NCBI GenBank assembly: GCA_000226015.1
Contig: JH153156.1
Span: 77,523-113,860 of the forward strand
Source: Mnemiopsis leidyi
Lineage: Eukaryota; Ctenophora; Tentaculata; Lobata; Bolinopsidae
Reading direction: 5' to 3'
Length of the DNA stretch: 36,338 nucleotides
In this document: one piece after another, positions 19,401 to 29,940 of the stretch
Layout of the letters: each line of letters opens with the position of its first letter
Position numbering within the stretch: the stretch's first letter is position 1
Notes under the pieces: generated by a model
Told to the model about the DNA's origin: nothing
What the model saw: the letters and a program-made list of their open reading frames with translations, nothing else
Database searches by the model: none
Made by a program: the position numbers and the translations under genes

Positions 19401-20189
19401 CTTTTGATAGGGACGGTAGCTATGGTTACAGAAAGTGAGCTAGAGAACCAGTGTCCAAGGAAGGGAATGACAGAGAAATGGACAGTGTCACGAGTCATGA
19501 CTGGTGTTCCTTTATTATTGTTCAGTGTGGTCAGCCGTCAGTCACAGCAATGCCACGCCCAGTTGGCATGGATCTGTGGCTATTTAAAATTTGATATAGT
19601 TGTTATTTCAACACTTTAGATAACTTTTCTCAGAAGTAATAGAGATTCAAAGAAAGGTACTTTTGGGGAAGGATCACAAATTTTGACCAATGAGAAGCTA
19701 GAAAACAGTACTGTCTAGCTTCTTATTGGTTGAAGTTTAAAAATTCTCTCCAAAAATACCGTCCTCTATAACTCAGTCACAATTCTCTATCAATTTTACT
19801 ATTACATGAATGGTACGGGTTTATAATACTTCTAGGTTTGTGATGTATACTTAGTTTATACTCTATCGCAGTTGTTCTTGATTAGTAATCAGAACATGAT
19901 TCATGGCAAAATATTTTCAGATTATGTATGACAAGATATTAATTACATTTATTAAACTATCTTAGTTCAGCTAAGATGCTCCTTCTACTTAAGTGCTTGA
20001 GTCATCATTCAACTTTTGAAACTGGTTAGACGATAATTAATTGAGACAAATGATGAAATGCAGAGTTTTTAACTAGAAATTTCACGAGGATGCTTGCAAG
20101 ATTACAACTAAAGCAAATAAATAACTAAAATATTTTTATAAAGTTTACAGTAATTAATTGAGAAAAATAAATGATTAAAGTTTACGTAC

Positions 20190-20271
20190 GGTTTCCGCAG
20201 CATGAGCCTCATCAGTGCATCAGGTCCCATCTTGGCTAGCGTGGTGAAACACTCCTGCAGCAACACTGAGT
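20190..20271 (-). CDS. Epac: Epac exon after DEP (KMGPDALMRLMLRKP), left copy
   Basis: It encodes (D)SVLLQECFTTLAKMGPDALM and RLMLRKP. The M-G-P-D-A-x-M-R-x-x-L-R-K-P motif is diagnostic of Epac between DEP and CNBD-B. Acceptor TGTTTCAG, phase 1. Donor CC|GTACGT, phase 2. Length 82 nt. The protein is identical to that of 22753-22834, with one silent difference. Confidence 0.94.
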
Positions 20272-20483
20272 CTGAAACATGGTTTAAAGTGAAACACTGA
20301 GTCTGAAACATGGTTTAAAGTGAAACACGGTTTAAAGTGAAACACTGAGTCTGAAACATGGTTTAAAGTGAAACACTGAGTCTGAAACATGGTTTATAGT
20401 GAAACACGGAGTCTGAAACATGGATTAAAGCAAAATACTGAGTCTGAAACATGGTTTAAAGTAAAATACTGAGTCTGAAACAC
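20262..20483 (-). repeat. 31-bp tandem repeat of a splice acceptor, 7 copies
   Basis: Units of ACTGAGTCTGAAACATGG plus TTTAAAGTGAAAC. On the minus strand each contains CCATGTTTCAG followed by ACTCAGTGTT, which is the acceptor and first bases of the exon at 20271. Seven GAGTCTGAAA occurrences are present. The homologous array in the right copy has nine. Confidence 0.92.
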
Positions 20484-20661
20484 ATGGAACTTCAGATGGA
20501 GGTTATCAAATTTTACAGTTAGGTTTCAGATGTGTTTTTTGATTTGACAGTTAGGTTTACGGTCTACAGAATTAAAAAAGCCGATCAACACAGCTGGGCC
20601 CGACAACAAGATCTCATCTGAAAACTCCCATTCTCGCCCCCTTACCAAGTAAAGTTCTCAC

Positions 20662-20766
20662 CTGCGAGGGGTACGCTGGCACCAGGCGGTCCCTGCTCCG
20701 AACCGCAGTCGTCTTCTCTGAAGCGGTAAAACAGGTTCTTGTCCTCGAAGTTGTACTCGTTGCAAA
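20662..20766 (-). CDS. Epac: Epac exon, end of DEP domain, left copy
   Basis: It encodes (V)CNEYNFEDKNLFYRFREDDC, then a Gly/Pro-rich linker ending VPLA. The F-x-D-K-x-L-F-Y-R-F motif closes the Epac DEP domain, which targets the protein to membranes. Acceptor TATTTTCAG, donor GCAG|GTGAGA, both phase 1, 105 nt. It differs from the copy at 23295-23399 at five silent sites only. Confidence 0.94.
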
Positions 20767-22011
20767 CTGAAAATAACTTTGCAGAGGGAATGGGAAGCTT
20801 GGACAACGTGTTCCGCGATGCTATGGTTGACGACCGATGAAAAAGTGCGATTAAGGAAGGAAGCGTCAAATGTTTAGGATCGTATTTCTCAGTTCTCCGC
20901 TTTTATCGAAGTATCTTATGGTTTCATTAAATCGGTTCTTGTTATCAAACCAATTACCAAATGAAGTAATGACTCAATGATTAAACAAGTATTTGATTAC
21001 AGAAGTTCGGCAAAAAGACCTTGTTAATGCTTAAATGTATGGTACATATATTTGAGTATATCTCGAAGATAATTATTGGGACTTTTTAAGCTGAGGAAAC
21101 AATGCCCCTGAGCCATGTGCATAATTAAATCAGTTATCAAAAACTTAAGTTTGAACCGCTTAATTTCCATCATGTTATACACTCGCGTAGACAGTATTTA
21201 TTTGATCATTATGTGTGGAAGAGTAATTGTCAGAGGCTGGTTGGTTAAGGGGTGTGCTAAAATCTACCCATCATTGATGCTAGCAGTTAAACTACCTCGA
21301 CCAATTAGATTTAGATAGACAAATCTGCAAAAAGTTGTGTACAGTCAACCTGCAGTCATGTCTGAGTATTTGAGCAACTGAGCCAATTAATGGGTCAATT
21401 AAGAAGTAAAAATGTTGGAATAAAAGTCACAGCTGTTTTAAGGGTAGAGATTCCCGAATGTCTTTTTCAGTATTTCACGGTTAGCAGAGAAATTGTGCTG
21501 GGGTCCGCATCAAGTAATTTATAAATGTCACTAGACAGACAATACAGATCTAGTGAGTCACTTCTATTAGTGACTGCAACAGACCAGTAAAACCAGGAAC
21601 TCGATGGGAAATAAACAAGAATAACACTCGGATGGTAGAGCTAGAAGTAAGACAAGAAGATAAAAGATTTGAGATGTCATGTCGTGTCCAAGAGTCTCTC
21701 AGAGTCACAGTACCAGACACTCTGGACACTAGGACACAACCAGACACAAGGACACTCTGGTTACTAACCACTTCCCATTAGAACTTCCCACATTCTTTTG
21801 CCAGATTGTTGTTCGCTTATTAAAATAACTGCGTGGCCGACAGTGAGTGCCAAAATATATAAAGTGATCACAACTGTTAATATTACTATCTACATTGACA
21901 AGAAAATATCCTTAAATCAGATCTCCTTGAAAACATATGACACGAGCCTAAGGTAAAACTAAAAGGTTACGGTACCTATCGCCTAAGTGATGAATTTAAA
22001 GCTAGCCTTAT

Positions 22012-22021
22012 NNNNNNNNNN
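22012..22021. other. Assembly gap of 10 N
   Basis: Ten undetermined bases separate the two copies of the duplicated segment exactly at their shared boundary. Confidence 1.
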
Positions 22022-22752
22022 AGGGAATGACAGAGAAATGGACAGGTTCACGAGTCATGACTGGTGTTCCTTTATTATTGTCCAGTGTGGTCAGCCGTCA
22101 GTCACAGCAATGCCACGCCCAGTTGGCATGGATCTGTGGCTATTTAAAATTTGATATAGTTGTTATTTCAACACTTCAGATAACTTTTTTCAGAAGTAAT
22201 AGATTCAGAGAAAGGTATTTTTGGGGAAGGATCACAAATTTTGACCAATGAGAAGCTAGAAAACAGTACTGTCTAGCTTCTTATTGGTTGAAGTTTATAA
22301 AATACCGTCCTCCATGACTCAGTCACAATTCTCCATCAATTTTACTATTACATGAATGGTACGGGTTTATAATACTTCTAGGTTTGTGATGTATACTTAG
22401 TTTATACTCTATCGCAGTTGTTCTTGATTAGTAATCAGAACATGGTTCATGGCAAAATATTTTCAGATTATGACAAGATATTAATTACATTTATTAAACT
22501 CTCTTAGTTCAGCTAAGTAGCTCCTTCTACTTAAGTGCTTGGGTCATCATTCAACTTTTGAAACTGGCTAGACGATAATTTCTTGAGACAAATGATGAAA
22601 TGGAAAGTTTTTAACCATAAATTTCACGGGAATGCTTGCAAGATTACAACTAAAGCAAATAAATTACTAAAATAATTAGATAAAGTTTACGGTAATTGAG
22701 AAAATGAATAATTAAATTTAAACTTAGATAAATTTAGATCAAGTTTACGTAC

Positions 22753-22834
22753 GGTTTCCGCAGCATGAGCCTCATCAGAGCATCAGGTCCCATCTTGGCT
22801 AGCGTGGTGAAACACTCCTGCAGCAACACTGAGT
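22753..22834 (-). CDS. Epac: Epac exon after DEP, right copy (allele or duplicate)
   Basis: Same protein, borders and phases (1 in, 2 out, 82 nt) as 20190-20271, with one synonymous difference. Only one of the two exon pairs can be used in a single in-frame transcript, since one pair adds 187 nt. The real locus probably has a single copy. Confidence 0.9.
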
Positions 22835-23112
22835 CTGAAAACATGGTTTAAAGTGAAACACTGAGTCTGAAGCATGGTTTAAAGTGAAACACTGAGTCTG
22901 AAACACGTGGTTTAAAGTGAAACACTGAGTCTGAAACATGGTTCAAAGTGAAACACTGAGTCTGAAACACGGTTTAAAGTGAAACACGGTTTAAAGTGAA
23001 ACACTGAGTCTGAAACATGCTTTAAAGTGAAACACTGAGTCTGAAACATGGTTTAGAGTGAAACACTGAGTCTGAAACATGGTTTACAGTGAAACACTGA
23101 GTCTGAAACACA
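22826..23112 (-). repeat. 31-bp tandem repeat of a splice acceptor, 9 copies
   Basis: The counterpart of 20262-20483, with nine GAGTCTGA(A/G) occurrences against seven. Most units carry an intact TTTCAG|ACTCAGTGTT acceptor on the minus strand, though one or two have changes in the tract (for example GAAGCATGG). Confidence 0.92.
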
Positions 23113-23294
23113 TGGAACTCCAGATGGAGGTTATCAAATTTTGCAATAAGGTTTAAGGGGGGTTTAAGTTGTGTTTTTTAATTTAACAGTTAGTTTTCAG
23201 ATGTGTTTTTGATTTTACAGTTAGGTTTCAGATGTGTTAACCTACAGTTATGTTTAGGTCCCATTCTCGCCCCTTTACCAAGTAAAGTTCTCAC

Positions 23295-23399
23295 CTGCGA
23301 GAGGGACGCTGGCTCCAGGCGGTCCCTGCTCCGAACCGCAGTCGTCTTCTCTAAAGCGGTAAAACAGGTTCTTGTCCTCAAAGTTGTACTCGTTGCAAA
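23295..23399 (-). CDS. Epac: Epac exon, end of DEP domain, right copy (allele or duplicate)
   Basis: Same borders, length and protein as 20662-20766, with five synonymous differences. This copy is directly contiguous with the upstream DEP exon at 24749-24867, while the left copy is contiguous with the downstream CNBD-B exons. Confidence 0.9.
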
Positions 23400-24748
23400 C
23401 TGAAAATAACTTTGCAGAGGGAATGGGAAGCTTGGACAACGTACTCCGCGATGCTATGGTTGACGACCGATGGAACAGTGTGATTGAGGAAGGAAGCGTC
23501 AAATGTTTAGGATCGTATTTCTCAGTTCTCCGCTCTTATCGAAGTATCTTATGGTTTCATTAAATCGGTTCTTGTTATCAAACCAATTACCAAATGAAGT
23601 AATGACTCAATGATTAAACAAGTATTTGATTACAGAAGTTTGGGAAAAAAGACCTTGTTAATGCTTTAATGTATGGCACATATATTTGAGTATATCTCGA
23701 ATATTTATCATTGGGACTTTTCAAGCTGAGGAAACAATGTCCCTGAGCCATGTGCATAATTAAATCAGTTATCAAAAACTTACGTTTGAACCGGTTAATT
23801 TCCATCATGTTACATTGCACTCGCGAAGACAGTACTTATCCGATCATTATGTGTGGAAAAGTAATTGCCACAGGGTGGTTGGTTTAGGGGTGTGCTAAAA
23901 TCTACCCATCATTGATGCTAGCAGTTAAAATACCTCAGATTTAGATAGACGAATTTGCAAAAAGTTGTGTACAGTCGATCTGCAGTCATGTCTGAGTATT
24001 TGAGCAACTAGGCCAATTAAGGGGTCAATTAAGAAGTAAAAATGTTGGAATAAAAGTCACAGCTGGTTTAAGGTTAGAGATTCCCGAATGTCTTTTTCAG
24101 TATTTCACGGTTAGCAGAGAAATTTTACTTGGGTCCGCATCAAGTAATTTATAAATGTCACTAGACAGACAATACAGATAGTGAGTCACTTCTATTAGTG
24201 ACTGCAACAGATAGGTAAAACCAGGAACTCGATAGGAAATATACAAGAAGAACACTCGGATGGTAGAGCTAGAAGTAAGACAAGAAGATAAAATATTTGA
24301 GATGTCATGTCGTGTCCAAGAGTCTCTCAGAGTCACAGTACCAGACACTCTGGATACTAGGACACAACCAGACACAACCAGACACAAGGACACTCTGGTT
24401 ACTAACCACTTCCCATTAGAACTTCCCACATTCCTTTGCCAGATTGTTGTTCGCTTATTAAAATAACTGCGTGGCCGACAGTGAGTGCCAAAATATATTA
24501 AGTGATAACAACTGTCTATATTGACAAGAAAATATCGTTAAATCAGATCTCCTTGAAAACATATGACAAGAGCCTAAGCTAAAAACTAAAAGGTTCGATA
24601 CCTATTGCCTAAGTGATGAATTTAAAGCTGCCTTATGAAAATTTACCTCAATACTAACTGTTTTATTGTGTTAAGTTTCTTGCAATACCTAAATAAAAAA
24701 GCCGCTCAATGCAAAATACCACAACAATTGGGGCGGCAGCAGACTCAC

Positions 24749-24867
24749 CGTGTTTGAGAACGCCCTCTTCTAGAAGTACTTGCCACATTCCCACCCCCTG
24801 CTGCCGGCTGTGTACCAGGTTGCATTCCTGTATTATCCAGTCAACCAGCTGAGAACCAATACAACAC
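24749..24867 (-). CDS. Epac: Epac exon, DEP domain core
   Basis: It encodes (R)[20 protein letters not shown] and [19 protein letters not shown]. The G-x-x-L-V-D-W and H-S-R-x-Q-x-V-G-M-W-Q-x-L-L-E-x-G-V-L motifs are classic for Epac DEP domains. Acceptor ACTTGCAG, phase 2. Donor CACG|GTGAGT, phase 1. Length 119 nt. Confidence 0.95.
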
Positions 24868-25081
24868 CTGCAAGTTTTAGTCACGTGTTTAGTCACATGA
24901 GTAGTCGGTTATCGCACGTGCACATGGGGCTGACGGGCGTTTGGGGACAGAGTTCTATTTAAGATTGCATGATTTTGAAGAAGCTTTTTGGGTCGTTAAG
25001 TTCAGGACACTGTTTAGAACAATACGAGCAAGTGAACGATACGAGCAAGAGAAAATCCCACCCTGAAAACTTGAAATTTAC

Positions 25082-25191
25082 CTTCTGTAAGTCCTCAAGC
25101 TAATCTGTCTGTCGGCAATAACTCCGGGAAAGTTGGTCAGAAGTCCTGCTCTGATTTGTTGTCCGATGAAGGAAATCTTGTCGCTCAGGTT
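25082..25191 (-). CDS. Epac: Epac exon, first helix of DEP domain
   Basis: It encodes NLSDKISFIGQQIRAGLLTN and FPGVIADRQISLRTYR plus part of Arg. The P-x-x-I-x-D-R-x-x-x-L-x-T-Y-R pattern matches the start of the Epac DEP domain. I chose acceptor ACCCCCAG because it gives phase 0, matching the previous exon. A second acceptor 12-13 nt further out (TTTATTAG) is possible but does not match phase. Donor AGAAG|GTAAAT. Confidence 0.85.
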
Positions 25192-25477
25192 CTGGGGGTT
25201 GTCGCTAATAAACGTGGTGTTTTGAATAATTTGAACAGCACCTTCCCACAAGTTACCTTCCTTTACTTGCTAGTTAAGTCTACCTTCTCACCCACCACAA
25301 AATTTCCAGGACAAATTGAAGGGTGATTGTCAGTTAAAGCTTTGGATTTTGGAATTTGGAATTATAAAAAACCAAAAAGGATTAAATCAACGTGTGCAGA
25401 ACGTCATAGCAGAGGCCACTGGCCAGTTGTGAATTTTTGGTATAATTATCAGGCACATAAACACGTGATAAACTTAC

Positions 25478-25639
25478 AAAATAATCAATAGAGCTGGTTC
25501 TCTCGACACACTTCACAACCCTCCTTATCTCGATGTCGTGGAAGTCCACAACCCCGTAGTAATTAACGGTAGTTTTGCGGAGTAAAGGTGTTGGAACTCC
25601 GGCAAGATCGCCCGGTATTTTGTCTCCTTGAACTCCCAT
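25478..25639 (-). CDS. Epac: Probable Epac exon between CNBD-A and DEP, or alternative first exon
   Basis: The frame from ATG 25639 encodes MGVQGDKIPGDLAGVPTPLL and then VVDFHDIEIRRVVKCVERTS up to donor TTT|GTAAGT (phase 0). The D-(K/R)-I-P...(T)P-L-(L/I) run resembles the linker after CNBD-A in Epac2. The ATG has a good context (A at -3, G at +4), so it may open a shorter isoform lacking CNBD-A, as known for mammalian Epac2 variants. If instead internal, the 5' border is unclear; an AG just inside (exon start about 25632) would need phase 1. Confidence 0.6.
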
Positions 25640-26813
25640 TTTGTACAGCCACGTGATACGGTAATATATAGGTAAAAGGAGCCGGTAGTCGGTTTTGGAG
25701 AATGCAGTTATTTAGATAGGGAGTGTAGCTTGGATAGTTGCTAGGGTAGTTGCTAGGTAGGTTGTAAAGGAGGAGAAACAGTTGTGTACATTCTATACCT
25801 GCGAAACATTGTAAATTTCTACGATCTCAATACTTTCAACCAACTAGAAACATTCGAAACTTTTACTCGAACAAGAGCTGGAAATATGGAAACAAGATAC
25901 GCAAGTTCAAAAGACGAGCCAAGCCAACTGTGTCGGAGCAACAAGAAACGAAGTCTCAGCTTCGCTAGACTCCAGCTCTCCCTCCGCGTTATATAACAGC
26001 AGCTGCACAACTGAACTTCGTAGTAAGTACGTTCACAGCTTTGTGTTCTAAAATTCTAAAATAGACTTCATTTCCGGTGGTATGATAGAGGGACGACAAT
26101 GTGGAGGGACCGTACATGAGTGTGAGAGATTGTTCAGGGTGACCGTTCTCCGGGAGTGGGGGGTAAGGACCCGGACAAAAACAAGGACTGCGTGGTCGAC
26201 ACTAAAACAAAACTTATCACTTATGTACGGTAAATAACGAGTTTAGTTAAAAAGAAGTGAGAATAGTTAATAACGAAATAATTTTGCTTGCGTACAATGA
26301 GGATCTGGTGGAGTACTGCTTGAGCAGAGGTAGACAAAGAAACATTAAGTTTATAAAGGAGGGTACAGTCGATTTTATAAAGGAGCACACAATATAATTT
26401 ATGAAGGAGCAATGGCTGTAGACGTTAGAGCACTTGTATAGCCACCATCTCAACACTCAACCCGGGAATTTATTAATGTGCCACCAAAATAGCTGCTTTT
26501 TAAAACACGATTCATCAAATGTAAGCACTCTTGTGTTACCGAATATCGTAGTTAGAATGGCTACAAAACGAAGAGAAGCCCGAGAAATGCAGTGTATTTT
26601 TATGTAGTGGGGTTGGTCCGGCATTACTGCGGATTGAACAGCTGCAAAACTTTATTTATTTATTTTGTAGGAAAGTGCGTTATCTCCGTTCCAAAATCCA
26701 AACCTTTTTAAGATGTGATGAGGCTATATGTTTAGAAAAAATGATAATCTCAAATAAATTGTCCTTCAAGTTGTAACCTGTCAAGGTTGAAGCATTGAAG
26801 TTGTACTTTATCG

Positions 26814-27144
26814 ACAACTGCATTAGACTTTCAGATGAAGAAAAATCGTGAATATTTGGCAACTACTGACAACTGCATTAGACTTTCAGATGAAGAAAAA
26901 TCGTGAATATTTGGCAACTACTGACAACTGCATTAGACTTTCAGATGAAGAAAACCGTGAATATTTGGCAACTGCTGACAACTGCATTAGATTTTCAGAT
27001 GAAGAAAAATCGTGAATATTTGGCAACTACTGACAACTGCATTAGACTTTCAGATGAAGAAAACCGTGAATATTTGGCAACTGCTGACAACTGCATTAGA
27101 TTTTCAGATGAAGAAAAATCGTGAATTTTTGGCAACTACTGACA
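26814..27144. repeat. ~55-bp minisatellite with acceptor-like core
   Basis: Six units start at 26821, 26876, 26931, 26985, 27040 and 27094, resembling CATTAGACTTTCAGATGAAG plus AAAATCGTGAATATTTGGC. On the minus strand each unit contains GTCTAATGCAG|TTGTC, a good acceptor match, and the unit at the low-coordinate end runs into unique sequence. By analogy with the proven junction repeats it could mark an unrecognised exon near 26776-26824, but no protein similarity is seen there. Confidence 0.85.
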
Positions 27145-27559
27145 ATAATCTAGTTGGCAACAAATTTATTTTACAACCTATCAAACAAGAAATACAACAA
27201 TTGATGGATATATATTTATTCATACTGTTTAGTGAAGGTCATGTGAAGGTCAATAATGAGATATTTTATTATGAAATGGAGCAATAACGTTTTATGAGCA
27301 AACTATTAGGCTATTAGTCATGATGCAGCAAAACATATTGAATGCGCAAAAAATCACTAAATGCTGTAATGAATTAGAATGAAATAAGATCGCGCAGAAT
27401 TGGCGACGGAGAGCAATTAAATTAGTCAGTACGATAATCATCCATATAACCAATGTTCAAACATAGTGGAAAATGGGCCAGAGTATTAAACGTCATCTAC
27501 GTAACCATATGATTTAGAAACTGTCAAAACAAGGCAAAGCGGCCGTTTCATCGCCAACT

Positions 27560-27655
27560 GAAAACAAAAAACACGTGCACAAATTCAACGAACGTGACTG
27601 GTCATCACCACCAATAACCGCACCTGATTGGTCAAGAACGAGCACGTGCATTTCA
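27560..27655. promoter_or_regulatory. CCAAT/E-box cluster in an Epac intron
   Basis: Two CACGTG boxes (near 27572 and 27643) flank ACCAATAAC and TGATTGGTCA. The composition resembles the cluster at 19255-19400. It may be an internal promoter upstream of the ATG at 25639, but no start site is evident. Confidence 0.3.
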
Positions 27656-28356
27656 GAAAGAGAGCTGTATCTGCCAACACTTCTCTTATCAAGACAAAGG
27701 TGCGGCAGATCGCACCATTCCGGCCCGGGACTACAAACGTACTTCAGCAGACTTATTTGGTGGTTTAACATGGTTCTATATAGCTGCTCAGTCTGATAGT
27801 TCTCAGTTGAGTCTCTTGATAATTACACCAGTGTACTTTATATCCTCTTTTAGTTTCCAGGTCATTAAGACAATGCGCTCCTGGTTAAAATTTAAATTAT
27901 CATCTTTGACTTCTCTCAAAACTGTTCTATTAGAACCCCTAAGTCCATCGCTCACAGATTTCACCTTGGTTTTTATTGGCAGCAGGTTTTAAAGCAGAGA
28001 AAAACAGAACAAGTTGCAGTGGTATAACTGATCGCAGGACAAAACTATTTCATAAAACGAAGCATGCAAGCTTTTCTAATTTACTACTTCTACAATTTAC
28101 TACTTCTACAATTTACTACAAACTATTTTCAAGGCTAGGAAAATATTATGAACTATAACACGAAGAAAGCAATTAAAACAAAGCATTTTCACAACTCATC
28201 CCATGAACAACTAGCTCTCTTCTCATGCAATTCCATCGATTTTCGGCAAAAAGCTGCAACAACACACATTCACTAATCTCATTAAATCACTATGTACGGT
28301 TATTTGCACTGACTTGTTGCGTACACGTGCACGGTGTAGCGTGTATTAATTGATAC

Positions 28357-28415
28357 GTCTTCGTGTTCATAATGAGGCTGATTTTCCAATTCCTGCCTTC
28401 TTTCGAATAATTTTG
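28357..28415 (-). CDS. Epac: Candidate Epac exon after CNBD-A (KLFERRQELE)
   Basis: After acceptor GATTTCAG the frame reads (S)KLFERRQELENQPHYEHED, a helical segment in the place where Epac2 has a charged helix after CNBD-A. Phase 1 at the start fits if the previous exon uses the alternative donor TTT|GTAAAA (exon end 29937). The donor here is uncertain: GAC|GTATCA at 28357, or A|GTCAGT further on. The acceptor is tandemly repeated three times, as at other Epac exons. Confidence 0.4.
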
Positions 28416-28541
28416 CTGAAATCACGACGAGGTTGATTTTTCCAATTCCTGCCTTCTTTCGAATAATTTTTCTGAAATCACGACGAGGTTGATTTTTCCA
28501 ATATTTGCCTGCTTTCGAATAATTTTGCTGAAATCACGACC
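28379..28541 (-). repeat. 56-bp tandem repeat with acceptor, 3 copies
   Basis: Three units of TTTCCAATTCCTGCCTTCTT plus TCGAATAATTTT(G/T)CTGAAATCACGAC. On the minus strand each holds GTGATTTCAG followed by AAATTATTCGAAAG, the start of the candidate exon. Only the lowest-coordinate unit runs into unique sequence. Confidence 0.88.
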
Positions 28542-29321
28542 AATCAATTATGTCGAAAATTATAATCAAGTTCACACGTACACTGTAAAACCAATTAGAC
28601 TGCACAAGCCGCAGAAGATTTCTCTGAAGTTATACAAACATTTTATTCAAGTGTTTTATCAAATTAAAAGCAGGGTCGGGCCTTCTCACTTAAATTGAAG
28701 TCTGTTTGCCAATGTTGTGAACAGTTGTTAATATTAGGACAGTGGTTTGATTCAACGGGTTTGTTTTAGGTTTGTCCGCCCACTAAAGAAGGCTAAGGGC
28801 AGCTATTTCCCAGAATTAACCGATCAATCATTAAAGAACTGCGATTACTCCTTCACACTAGTATGTTAAACTGTAATTTTAAACTAAAATTTGGATCGTT
28901 TTACTCAAAAATTCCATATTCTTACAACGAAGTACGTTTTACAGTGCGAAAATACCAGGCATTAAAACGAGACATAGGAAAACTGCGACAAGGTGTAATT
29001 GTTACCTCGCACGCAGTTTATTTGAATAAATCGAAAATATTTATTTCACTAGACTTGAAGCTAATTAGAACTCAATGCGATAAATACAATGCGTGTTACG
29101 GTAATTATCAGGCGATTAAAGCTAGGCCTAATTGATGCGGCGTATTTATACAGTAATACAGTGTTGACAGTTTAAAGAGGACAAAATATAAAGGGACACC
29201 GGCATACATGATTTAAATTTGATCGAAATGTCCATAGAAGACGCATTTTGTTTTTCGTAACCATCTTCAATGGTTTTCTAATACCATTGAATGCCGATTT
29301 CACTGGTTATCAAACCAAATT

Positions 29322-29537
29322 TTGCTATTTAGAGACAAAGTGTTGCTAGGTCACTAAAACTCTAATCTTGCTATTTAGAGACAAAGTGTTGCTAGGTAAC
29401 TAAAACTCTAACCTTGCTATTTAGAGACAAAGTGTTGCTAGGCAACTAAAATTCTAACCTTGCTATTTAGAGACAAAGTGTTGCTAGGTAACTAAAACTC
29501 TAACCTTGCTATTTAGAGACAAAGTGTTGCTAGGGAG
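29322..29537. repeat. 46-bp minisatellite carrying X-box-like motifs
   Basis: There are nearly five units, TTGCTATTTAGAGACAAAGT plus GTTGCTAGGTAACTAAAACTC. At 29388-29400, 29434-29446 and 29480-29492 the minus strand reads GTTACCTAGCAAC or GTTGCCTAGCAAC, matching the RFX X-box pattern GTNRCC-N-RGYAAC. The unit at 29342 has GTGACC instead. It lies in an Epac intron away from known splice sites. Confidence 0.9.
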
Positions 29538-29872
29538 TGTGGTAGAAGGGGAAGCTACTGGAGAGGGAGGCTTGATACTGGAGCTAAAAAGTTGAGACAT
29601 CACTTCACTGTTACTTTTCCAGACCTGGCGTTATGATTAGTCAGAATTGTCGCGGCGACTTTTCCATCATAGTCAAGATGGCTGTCTAGAGTTTTGAAAT
29701 TTATGCAGAAACTCTATAAATTTCATTATAGATTATCTCTTCACATGATCTCAGAATCATCATAATATGGAATTAAGAAAACAAATATTACAGTTACACT
29801 AAATGCCTCTGGCGAATGCTACATTTAGAGGTAATATAATCTAAGAAACTAAAGCAAAAAACTACAAACGTA

Positions 29873-29930
29873 GTCACGTGTTCAGTCACGTGTTAAGTCA
29901 CGTGCTTAAGCACGTGCTTAAGCACGTGTT
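29873..29930. promoter_or_regulatory. Five CACGTG E-boxes in 55 nt next to an Epac donor
   Basis: AGTCACGTGTTCAGTCACGT and the following sequence give five CACGTG sites at about 11-nt spacing, directly after the donor of the CNBD-A exon. A bHLH-Zip binding array or a young minisatellite; the spacing close to one helical turn is notable. Confidence 0.45.
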
Positions 29931-29940
29931 TTTTACAAAC

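Larger units (their letters stand above)
19462..22011. repeat. Left copy of a 2.55 kb near-identical duplicated segment
   Basis: It starts at AGGGAATGACAGAGAAATGG and ends at GCCTTAT immediately before the N gap. It is collinear with 22022-24636 throughout, with scattered substitutions and small indels. It contains Epac exons at 20190-20271 and 20662-20766. The matching ends at the gap point to an unmerged contig overlap. Confidence 0.93.
22022..24636. repeat. Right copy of the ~2.6 kb near-identical duplicated segment
   Basis: It begins right after the gap with AGGGAATGACAGAGAAATGG and ends at GCTGCCTTAT, where the left copy ends at the gap. It contains the duplicate Epac exons at 22753-22834 and 23295-23399 and a longer version of the acceptor array. 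Confidence 0.93.

Noticed and set aside
20190..23399. Mutually exclusive exon duplication as the main explanation for the doubled DEP exons
   Set aside because: The boundaries coincide with the N gap and all exon differences are silent, so an assembly overlap or haplotypes is simpler. It is kept only as an alternative.
26814..27144. CRISPR-like array
   Set aside because: The units are directly adjacent with no unique spacers, and the genome is eukaryotic. It is a minisatellite.
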